6,393 bases of DNA, taken from positions 1-6,393 of the forward strand of contig PIVQ01000433.1 of assembly GCA_003354055.1 (NCBI GenBank), written 5' to 3'. The notes beneath the pieces were generated by a model. That model made no database searches, was not told the origin of the DNA, and saw nothing but the letters and a program-made list of their open reading frames with translations. Origin of the DNA: Desulfobacteraceae bacterium (GTDB taxonomy: Bacteria; Desulfobacterota; Desulfobacteria; Desulfobacterales; Desulfobacteraceae). Positions within the stretch are counted from its first letter, which is position 1, and each line of letters starts with the position of its first letter. Both the position numbers and the translations under genes were made by a program. This document shows positions 1 through 6,393 of the stretch, piece after piece.

Positions 1-131
1 ACAATACGCTTTTGTTCTTCTTCTATATTCAGATTTTCCCGGGTCACCTTTTTCTTAATCACAAAAAAGGCTACAGCGCTACAACCCAGCAGGACAACCA
101 GTATTGATGCGAGCACCATCATAACGTCCAT
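1..131 (-). CDS. rny: Ribonuclease Y, N-terminal fragment (probable)
   Basis: Only the first 43 codons are present; the gene runs off the left edge. Translation begins MDVMMVLASILVVLLG, a single hydrophobic segment at about residues 3-25, followed by KKK and then a charged stretch rich in Glu, Lys and Gln (residues 30-43) that looks like the start of a coiled coil. RNase Y has this layout: a membrane anchor, a long coiled coil, then KH and HD domains. It is an endoribonuclease that starts mRNA decay at the inner face of the membrane. The ATG at 131 is preceded by AGGAG nine bases upstream. From memory, zapA followed by 6S RNA and rny is a common order in delta-proteobacteria, which supports the call. 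The KH and HD domains are not visible, so another single-span coiled-coil membrane protein cannot be excluded. Confidence 0.68.
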   Translation of the reverse strand, partial: MDVMMVLASILVVLLGCSAVAFFVIKKKVTRENLNIEEEQKRI

Positions 132-256
132 TCAATCAGTCTCCTAAAATTTTATTAGCATCAACGAAACAACGCTAGTATTTGACTTTATAAAAATATG
201 GAGTGGGATAATGGTTCGGGCAGGGACTTTAGGAAAGAATAGTTAAGATTATAACA

Positions 257-441
257 ATAACCCCCACAAATTGCCGTGTTGCTTTTAAGGCTTTGAACCA
301 TTGGTTCAAAAGGTGGGTGTTCAATAACACCTTTAGGCTTTTCCATATGCTCTGGAACCTGCTCACCAGTATCAGTGTGAACGCCCTTTTTTCTATGCGT
401 TAGGACAAAGTCTGTCATACAATCACGCACATTGCAGGGGT
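257..441 (-). ncRNA. ssrS: 6S RNA
   Basis: 6S RNA binds the sigma70 RNA polymerase holoenzyme by imitating an open promoter and lowers transcription in stationary phase. The minus strand forms the expected long closing stem: ACCCCUGCAA (441-432) pairs with UUGUGGGGGU (269-260), and further pairs follow inside, including GUGCGUG with CAC and GC partners near 277-285. Inside lie a hairpin AACGC/GCGUU (380-384 with 397-401), an apical hairpin UUCCA/UGGAA (341-357) followed by AAGCCU, a hairpin GGUGUU-AUUG-AACACC (316-331), and a 9-base-pair palindrome UUUGAACCA/UGGUUCAAA (292-310). E. coli 6S RNA has matching blocks in the same order: GGUGAGCA, an apical stem, AAGCCU, CACC, then UUGAACCAAGGGUUCAAG. 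The length of about 185 nt and the position just after zapA fit the family. The ends are uncertain by about 10 bases: AUAACA (451-446) and UGUUAU (256-251) could extend the stem. Confidence 0.88.
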
Positions 442-446
442 ATTTT

Positions 447-455
447 GTTATATCA
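447..455 (-). promoter_or_regulatory. Candidate extended -10 promoter for 6S RNA
   Basis: The minus strand reads TG-A-TATAAC here, an extended -10 element with five of six bases of TATAAT. The position 17 bases further upstream (AGAATA, 475-470) is a poor -35, which an extended -10 can compensate for. Initiation 6-7 bases downstream falls at about 440-441, exactly where the closing stem of the 6S RNA begins. It sits between the zapA stop and the RNA. A second -10-like hexamer, TAGAAT (476-471), lies slightly upstream. In other bacteria 6S RNA is also processed from zapA-containing transcripts, so this promoter may not be the only source. Confidence 0.4.
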
Positions 456-468
456 GTCTAAAATCTTG

Positions 469-765
469 TTATTCTATTTCCTCATCAATTTTTTTTAATA
501 AGGATGAAATTCTATTGCTAACGCCTTCTTCCAATTCAGAGTATTGCAGCTTTAATTCGTGATAATCTTTGGCTAAATTCATGGCTGCAAGAAGCAAAAT
601 GGCGATCCTATTTCTACCGCTGGTTTTATTCTGAAAAACCCCTTCTGCTTCGTCAATATGCTCCTTTACATACGCTGCAATTTTAACCGGATCCACACCT
701 TGGTCATCATCCGGTTTAAACCTGAACTCTTCTCCGAAAAGCTCAATTTTAACAATTTCATCCAA
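469..765 (-). CDS. zapA: Cell division protein ZapA
   Basis: ZapA binds FtsZ at midcell and cross-links or stabilises the Z-ring filaments. The 98 residues match the usual length of about 100. The N-terminal part (VKIELFGEEFRFKP, residues 5-18) is the short beta region, the middle carries the family's typical block NRIAILLLAAMNLAKDYHEL (about 52-71), and residues 68-98 form the C-terminal coiled coil that drives dimer and tetramer formation. The start is TTG at 765: an in-frame TAA stop at 789-787 lies close upstream, no ATG or GTG exists between them, and AAAGGG sits six bases before the TTG. It follows the ZapB-like gene by 27 bases, so the two are probably cotranscribed from the promoter near 1123. 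The 6S RNA gene follows directly, an arrangement also seen in E. coli. Confidence 0.85.
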   Translation of the reverse strand: MDEIVKIELFGEEFRFKPDDDQGVDPVKIAAYVKEHIDEAEGVFQNKTSGRNRIAILLLAAMNLAKDYHELKLQYSELEEGVSNRISSLLKKIDEEIE

Positions 766-792
766 AGAAATCCCTTTACCGACTCTTTATGG

Positions 793-1065
793 TCAACCGT
801 TTGACCGGTCTTCCTGGGACATTGTGTTTGAAAAACCATCCAGTTTTGTGAGGAGCCCGTCAACTTTTGTATGGATCAGTGACTCCTGTTCTGCATAAAT
901 TTCTTCAGTTTTTGATTGGTTATCTAATTGCGCCTCTAATGTCCCATTTTTTGCCAGGAGCACTTTGTTTTCTTCCTGAAGGGACTGGCATAGTTCAATC
1001 AAAAAATCTACGCGGATGTCTATGTCATCAAACTTGTTTTTAATACCCTCATTATCCAATTTCAT
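793..1065 (-). CDS. Small coiled-coil protein, probable ZapB-like division factor
   Basis: This 90-residue soluble protein has no signal peptide or membrane segment. Residues about 17-50 hold a clear heptad pattern (VDFLIELCQSLQEENKVLLA followed by LEAQL) rich in Leu, Glu, Gln and Asn, which predicts a parallel coiled coil; a second, weaker helix spans about 60-82. Small coiled-coil proteins directly upstream of zapA are known, for example the ZapB-like TIGR02449 family beside zapA in pseudomonads. ZapB links ZapA to the nucleoid-associated division machinery. The division role is inferred from size, coiled coil and neighbour, since coiled coils give little family-specific signal. The ATG at 1065 is preceded by GAGA and overlaps the stop of a tiny upstream ATG reading frame (see findings). 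An SlyX- or YabA-like protein is an alternative. Confidence 0.62.
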   Translation of the reverse strand: MKLDNEGIKNKFDDIDIRVDFLIELCQSLQEENKVLLAKNGTLEAQLDNQSKTEEIYAEQESLIHTKVDGLLTKLDGFSNTMSQEDRSNG

Positions 1066-1093
1066 AGTCTCATAAAGTGTTTTGTTGGGGTTC

Positions 1094-1123
1094 AGTATAG
1101 TTCAGAATCTCAAAGAAAGTCAA
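1094..1123 (-). promoter_or_regulatory. Sigma70-like promoter for the zapB-like/zapA genes
   Basis: On the minus strand TTGACT (1123-1118, five of six bases of the -35 consensus) is separated by 18 bases from TATACT (1099-1094, five of six of the -10 consensus). The expected start of transcription is near 1087, about 20 bases ahead of the ATG at 1065. The -35 box overlaps the TGA stop of the glmU-like gene (1122-1120), so the promoter is embedded in the end of that gene. It would let the cell-division genes be expressed independently of glmU. The match quality and position are good, but no activity can be shown from sequence. Confidence 0.62.
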
Positions 1124-1872
1124 GGTAATTCATTTGATGTTTCACGAAACAAAACCTCTGCCTGAGCCAGCTGTTCAAGGGTATTCACCCCCATGACCTC
1201 ACCAGGCGCATCCATACTCTTGACAAGGGTTTTGACTTTTTTGGACGCTGCAATTTCTACAAGATCTGTAAGATAATACTCTGACTGATTATTATCGTTC
1301 CGGATCAGATCAATACCGACTTCCAGAAAGTCACGATCAAAGCAATAAATTCCTGAATTCACAAGCGTAATGCCCTTTTCTAAAGTGCTGGCATCGGCCT
1401 CCTCTCTGATGGCAGACAAGACACCTTGACTATCAAGAACAACCCGGCCGTATCCCTCAGGATCATCCACCTGCACAGCAAGGACGCTCAGTTTTGCATC
1501 GGCCTGCTCATGCGCACGAATTAAGCTTTTGATAGTTTTTTTTCTGATCAAAGGCACGTCTCCACAAAGCACCAGAACTGATTGAATATTGGGGGCAAGG
1601 CCGGGCAAGGCCGCCTTTACGGCATCCCCAGTACCCAACAACTCTCTTTGAAGGGCAAAATGAACCGGGAAAAACTTTAAAATTTCAGCCTTAACATGAT
1701 CTGCCTGGTGTCCGACCACCACATGGATGTGATCTCTGGCAACAGATCTGGCACAGTCTGCCACATGAACCACCATACTTTTTCCTGCAACCGGGTGAAG
1801 CACCTTGGCAATATCCGATTTCATCCGACTTCCCTTGCCGGCTGCCAGAATTATAATTGCAACATGATCCAT
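1120..1872 (-). CDS. glmU: GlmU-type UDP-GlcNAc pyrophosphorylase, uridylyltransferase domain only
   Basis: This 250-residue protein is a GT-A-fold nucleotidyltransferase expected to make UDP-N-acetylglucosamine from UTP and GlcNAc-1-phosphate in the cytoplasm, for peptidoglycan and lipopolysaccharide. GlmU landmarks run in order: LAAGKGSRM (9-17), the sugar-nucleotide lysine in AKVLHP (K23), QRELLGTGDAV (75-85), GDVPL with metal-binding D105, GYGRV (140-144), EEADAS (157-162), NSGIY (172-176), NQSEYYLTD (195-203) and GVN with metal-binding N230. It stops after the linker helix (LEQLAQAEVLF) and has none of the hexapeptide repeats of the left-handed beta-helix acetyltransferase domain that makes up the second half of the usual 450-residue GlmU. 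None are encoded downstream either. I chose the ATG at 1872, with GGAUAA upstream, over an in-frame TTG at 1902 because the TTG lies just after the T-tract of the atp terminator and adds residues unlike the family. Confidence 0.82.
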   Translation of the reverse strand: MDHVAIIILAAGKGSRMKSDIAKVLHPVAGKSMVVHVADCARSVARDHIHVVVGHQADHVKAEILKFFPVHFALQRELLGTGDAVKAALPGLAPNIQSVLVLCGDVPLIRKKTIKSLIRAHEQADAKLSVLAVQVDDPEGYGRVVLDSQGVLSAIREEADASTLEKGITLVNSGIYCFDRDFLEVGIDLIRNDNNQSEYYLTDLVEIAASKKVKTLVKSMDAPGEVMGVNTLEQLAQAEVLFRETSNELP

Positions 1873-1900
1873 TGGTGTTATCCATTTTTGAAGTTGGCCC

Positions 1901-1940
1901 AAACAAAAAGGGGATGCCCTGTATCAAGGCATCCCCTCTT
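1901..1940 (-). terminator. Intrinsic terminator after atpC
   Basis: The minus strand forms GGGGATGCC (1936-1928), a nine-base loop, then GGCATCCCC (1918-1910): a perfect 9-base-pair GC-rich stem followed by TTTTTGTTT. Upstream A and G bases can extend the stem against the T-tract. It lies 57 bases beyond the atpC stop and should end the ATP synthase transcript. The gene behind it starts only about 30 bases later. Confidence 0.92.
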
Positions 1941-1997
1941 AAGTTTAATCATCCAAACAACCTAAGCTGCCCGGTTAACTATTCGGATTCCATAAGC

Positions 1998-2405
1998 CTA
2001 CTTGGTATCCGCGATCTGGAGCCGGTAAAGCGCCCGTCTCAGGGCAGCTTCAGCCCGAACAAGATCAAGGTCGGCAGTTTTGGCTGCCATACGTTTTTCT
2101 GCCCGATCCTTGGCTTCCATGGCCCGGGCAACGTCGATACTCTGACGACGTTCAGCTGATTCAGCAAGGATGGTAACCTTATCGGGCAGGACTTCTGCAA
2201 ATCCGCCGTTGATAAAAAGGAACCGCTCTTTGCCGGTGGCATCTTTATATCTGAGGGAGCCTGTCTTCAATGAAGTCAGGAATGTGGTATGCCCTTTGAG
2301 GGCACCGAACTCACCTTCAGAACCTGGCGCCACAACAATCTCAACTTCTTCGCTGACAATTGCCTTTTGTGGTGTAACTACTTCAAGAAATAGTTTTTCA
2401 GCCAT
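1998..2405 (-). CDS. atpC: F1 ATP synthase epsilon subunit
   Basis: Epsilon sits on the central stalk beside gamma and couples F1 to the c-ring; its C-terminal helices can block ATP hydrolysis. The 135 residues are normal for bacteria. The N-terminal beta-sandwich (about 1-86) includes the typical GEFGALKGHTTFLTSLKTG block (31-49) and GGFAEVLPDKVTIL (67-80). A two-helix C-terminal domain (about 88-133) is rich in Ala, Arg and Glu. At 90-95 the sequence IDVARA fits the I/L-D-x-x-R-A motif reported to bind ATP in some bacterial epsilon subunits, such as that of Bacillus PS3. The ATG at 2405 has a strong GGAGGA five bases upstream. It is 19 bases behind atpD and is the last gene before the terminator. 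Confidence 0.97.
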   Translation of the reverse strand: MAEKLFLEVVTPQKAIVSEEVEIVVAPGSEGEFGALKGHTTFLTSLKTGSLRYKDATGKERFLFINGGFAEVLPDKVTILAESAERRQSIDVARAMEAKDRAEKRMAAKTADLDLVRAEAALRRALYRLQIADTK

Positions 2406-2424
2406 GATAGTCCTCCGTGCTTAA

Positions 2425-3837
<1,413 letters not shown>

Positions 3838-3899
3838 CTATAAAGCTGTTTAATTATGCGTATATCTAACTTAACTTTTACAAATTAAGCGATTTTAAG

Positions 3900-4796
3900 C
3901 TATCCCTTAAGTGCCTCTGCCCCACCGACAATATCCATAAGATCGGCTGTAATGCCGGCCTGACGTGTTTTGTTGTAAATTGTCTGGAGGTCATCCACTA
4001 TATCTTCACATGCCTTCGTGGCATTTTCCATGGCCCGCATACGGGCAGCATGTTCGGAAGTGGATGTCTGGAGCAGCGCATCATATATCTGAATAAAAAC
4101 ATTCTTTGGCAGCATTTCACCAAGCAGTGCATCAGATGACGGCTCGCAGATATGTTCGGGTAAAAATTCCCCGTCTGCAGGTACAGCCGCTTCCTCTTCA
4201 ACCATATCTTCTATAGAAGGAATGGGAAGAATCTGTTTTACCATTGGAACCTGTTTTGCCATATTATGGAATTCAGAATAAATCAGATATACTTCATCAA
4301 CAGCCCCTGTCAAGAAACTGTCTATCAAGGTCTGACCTGAAGTGGAAGCCACAGAGAACTCGACAGTTCCGCCGACTACACCAATGTATTCGGCATCAAT
4401 TGCAAGTTCTTCCTTTTTGGCCCAGTCTCTACCTTTTTTGCCGTAGCAGACAAAGGAGACTTCTTTTCCTTCAAGCTCAGATTTGAGCATTTTTACAGCT
4501 TTATTAATCAGATTGATATTAAACCCGCCACACAGCCCTCTGTCAGATGTACAGAGAAGCAGGGCCACCTTTTTAACTTCTTCTTTGGGAATCAGAAGCG
4601 GAGATGCATCCCCGCCTGATTTCCCTGCAATGCTACCCAGAACATCGGCAAACTTTGATGCATAGGGCATAAAAGCTTCCATACTGTTCTGAGCACCGCG
4701 CAATCTTGAAGTGGCGACCATTTTCATGGCAGAGGTAATCTGTTTAGTCTTTTTAACGCTGACTATTTTCGATTGTACTTCTTTTAACGTAGCCAT
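3900..4796 (-). CDS. atpG: F1 ATP synthase gamma subunit
   Basis: Gamma is the rotating shaft inside the alpha3beta3 hexamer. The 298 residues are slightly longer than E. coli gamma (287). The N-terminal helix has the family's MATLKEVQSKI and ITSAMKMVATSRLRGAQ (20-36), the Rossmann-like middle contains SDRGLCGGFN (84-93), and the C-terminal helix carries SEHAARMRAMENAT (247-260) and NKTRQAGITADLMDIVGGAEAL, all strongly conserved. An acidic, Pro-containing stretch at about 195-222 (IEDMVEEEAAVPADGE and onward) lies before the last helix and is a variable part of the family. The ATG at 4796 is preceded by GGAAGG about eight bases upstream. The gene lies between atpA (61-base gap) and atpD (71-base gap). 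Confidence 0.98.
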   Translation of the reverse strand: MATLKEVQSKIVSVKKTKQITSAMKMVATSRLRGAQNSMEAFMPYASKFADVLGSIAGKSGGDASPLLIPKEEVKKVALLLCTSDRGLCGGFNINLINKAVKMLKSELEGKEVSFVCYGKKGRDWAKKEELAIDAEYIGVVGGTVEFSVASTSGQTLIDSFLTGAVDEVYLIYSEFHNMAKQVPMVKQILPIPSIEDMVEEEAAVPADGEFLPEHICEPSSDALLGEMLPKNVFIQIYDALLQTSTSEHAARMRAMENATKACEDIVDDLQTIYNKTRQAGITADLMDIVGGAEALKG

Positions 4797-4857
4797 ATGA
4801 TCTACCTTCCAAGCCTATGATTAGTAATATTTTTCACGAAATGATCCAATGTACCGA

Positions 4858-6372
4858 TTAAACGGTCTCCTTGAACTCTTCGTCATAGGCTTCCAGGCAT
4901 TGTTTCATCTTGGCTTCGAGTTCATCATCGATTTTCTGTTTTTCTTTCAAACCTGAGAAAACTTCAGGGAACCGGTTTTCAACAAAGGGGTAAAGACCTG
5001 CTTCGTATTTGGCAACCGCTTCTTTGGGGTATTTATCAATATAGCCTTTGGTACCTGCATAAAGGGCAGTTACCATTTTTTCCATGGGAAGGGGCTGGAA
5101 CTGAGGCTGTTTCAGCAGCTCAACCAGACGCTCGCCACGGGTCAGCTGTTTCTGAGTGGCTTCATCAAGATCGGAACCGAAAGCGGCAAAGGCTTCAAGT
5201 TCTCTGTACTGAGCCAGATCAAGACGCAGGGTACCTGCAACCTGTTTCATGGCTTTACATTGGGCAGCACCACCAACGCGGGATACTGAAAGTCCAACAT
5301 CAATGGCAGGTCTGATACCGGCAAAGAAGAGATCCTTGTCCAGGAAGATCTGACCGTCGGTGATGGAGATAACGTTTGTGGGGATAAAGGCAGAGACGTC
5401 ACCTTCCTGGGTTTCGATGATGGGAAGGGCTGTCAAAGACCCTGCACCCTCGTCATCACTCAGCTTGGCAGACCGTTCCAGCAGGCGGCTATGGTTGTAG
5501 AAGATATCACCAGGATAAGCCTCACGTCCGGGCGGACGCCTCAGCAGCAGGGATACCTGACGATAAGCTGCAGCCTGTTTTGAAAGATCATCGTAGATGA
5601 TCAGGGCATGCTCGCCTTTATCACGGAAATATTCACCCATGGCGCAACCGGCATAAGGTGCCAGGTACTGCATGGCAGCTGCTTCAGAAGCAGAGGCTAT
5701 AACGACTGTGGTATATTCCATTGCACCGTGTTCTTCAAGGGCAGCCACAACCTGCGCAACTGTGGATTTTTTCTGACCGCAGGCTACGTAGATGCATTTC
5801 ATGTCGGTTTCTTTCTGAGCGATGATGGCATCAACCGCTACAGCTGTTTTACCGATCTGACGATCACCAATGATAAGCTCACGCTGACCACGACCAACAG
5901 GGGTCATGCCGTCAACCGCTTTTGCACCGGTATAGCAGGGCTCATGAACACCTTTTCTGGCAATAACACCAGGGGCAACCAATTCCATGTTCATATAATT
6001 TTCGGAGTTGATGGGGCCTTTGCCGTCAACCGGCTCACCAGTTGTGGTTACAACACGACCGAGAAGGGCTTCGCCAACAGGTACGGAGGCAATGCGGTCT
6101 GTTCTTTTAACCACATCGCCTTCTTTGATGACTTTATCATCACCTAAGATGGCAATACCAACATTGTCTTCTTCAAGGTTCAGAGCGAGTCCTAAGATTC
6201 CGCCGGGGAACTCAACCAGCTCCATTGCTTTTACTTTTTCCAAACCATATACACGGGCGATACCATCACCCGCAGACAGGACAACACCTGTTTCGCTCAG
6301 ATCAACCTCTGCATCAAATCCCTTGATCTGGTCTTTAATAATCTGGCTTATTTCTTCTGCTTTAATTTCCAT
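4858..6372 (-). CDS. atpA: F1 ATP synthase alpha subunit
   Basis: Alpha alternates with beta in the F1 hexamer, binds nucleotide at non-catalytic sites and supplies an arginine to each catalytic site. The 504 residues are full length. The N-terminal helix ([16 protein letters not shown]), which contacts delta, leads into a beta-barrel. Walker A is GDRQIGKT (169-176), the Walker B region is [11 protein letters not shown] (256-266), the signature [10 protein letters not shown] is at 355-364, and the arginine finger is R365 in SRVGGAAQ. The C-terminal helical domain ends with [12 protein letters not shown] (461-472) and an acidic tail. The ATG at 6372 has AAGGTGAG upstream with a rather long spacing of about nine bases. 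Only 21 bases are visible upstream, so atpH, usual in that position, cannot be confirmed. Confidence 0.99.
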   Translation of the reverse strand: MEIKAEEISQIIKDQIKGFDAEVDLSETGVVLSAGDGIARVYGLEKVKAMELVEFPGGILGLALNLEEDNVGIAILGDDKVIKEGDVVKRTDRIASVPVGEALLGRVVTTTGEPVDGKGPINSENYMNMELVAPGVIARKGVHEPCYTGAKAVDGMTPVGRGQRELIIGDRQIGKTAVAVDAIIAQKETDMKCIYVACGQKKSTVAQVVAALEEHGAMEYTTVVIASASEAAAMQYLAPYAGCAMGEYFRDKGEHALIIYDDLSKQAAAYRQVSLLLRRPPGREAYPGDIFYNHSRLLERSAKLSDDEGAGSLTALPIIETQEGDVSAFIPTNVISITDGQIFLDKDLFFAGIRPAIDVGLSVSRVGGAAQCKAMKQVAGTLRLDLAQYRELEAFAAFGSDLDEATQKQLTRGERLVELLKQPQFQPLPMEKMVTALYAGTKGYIDKYPKEAVAKYEAGLYPFVENRFPEVFSGLKEKQKIDDELEAKMKQCLEAYDEEFKETV

Positions 6373-6393
6373 TTAGACACTCTCACCTTTTTT

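Noticed and set aside
79..131. Lipoprotein signal (LLGC) at the N-terminus of the rny fragment
   Set aside because: There is no positive charge before the hydrophobic segment, while KKK follows it. This predicts an uncleaved anchor with the C-terminus in the cytoplasm, as in RNase Y.
188..430. 80-residue minus-strand ORF between zapA and rny
   Set aside because: It lies almost wholly over the 6S RNA and its hairpins, has no good ribosome binding site or domain pattern, and its sequence is explained by RNA structure.
1873..1902. Upstream TTG start extending the glmU-like protein by 10 residues
   Set aside because: The TTG lies right after the terminator T-tract without a ribosome binding site, and the ATG at 1872 fits the usual GlmU N-terminus.
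5608..6147. 179-residue plus-strand ORF opposite atpA
   Set aside because: Antisense shadow of atpA with no domain pattern.

Overview
The window reads as a piece of a Gram-negative, delta-type proteobacterial chromosome (now Desulfobacterota). A Desulfobacteraceae-like sulfate reducer is my best guess, from the style of the F1 ATP synthase proteins and the gene order. That assignment rests on recognition and was not tested by a search. All supported genes lie on the minus strand, so transcription runs from right to left. Nothing suggests mobile DNA, CRISPR or recent transfer: this is a housekeeping region.

Right half (about 6372 down to 1998): four F1 ATP synthase genes in the usual order, atpA (alpha), atpG (gamma), atpD (beta) and atpC (epsilon). 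All are intact, with gaps of 61, 71 and 19 bases. The window starts only 21 bases upstream of atpA, so any atpH (delta) or F0 genes lie outside it. A strong intrinsic terminator at about 1901-1940 closes the cluster.

Middle (1872 to 1120): a GlmU-type uridylyltransferase of about 250 residues that has the whole nucleotidyltransferase domain but none of the C-terminal acetyltransferase domain found in classical bifunctional GlmU. The atpC-glmU adjacency also occurs in E. coli.

Left part (1123 to 1): a sigma70-like promoter overlapping the glmU stop drives a cell-division pair, a small coiled-coil protein (ZapB-like) and ZapA, the latter starting at TTG. Next comes a 6S RNA gene (ssrS), recognised by its long closing stem and by conserved hairpins matching the E. 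coli RNA. Last is the first 43 codons of a membrane-anchored protein that is probably ribonuclease Y (rny). No gap over 300 bases is empty: the 337-base stretch between zapA and rny is largely the 6S RNA.

No new defence or biosynthetic system is visible. The points most worth a second look are the single-domain GlmU and how it is expressed behind a terminator, the 6S RNA that a spurious 80-residue ORF could mask, and the ZapB-like/ZapA module with its own embedded promoter.
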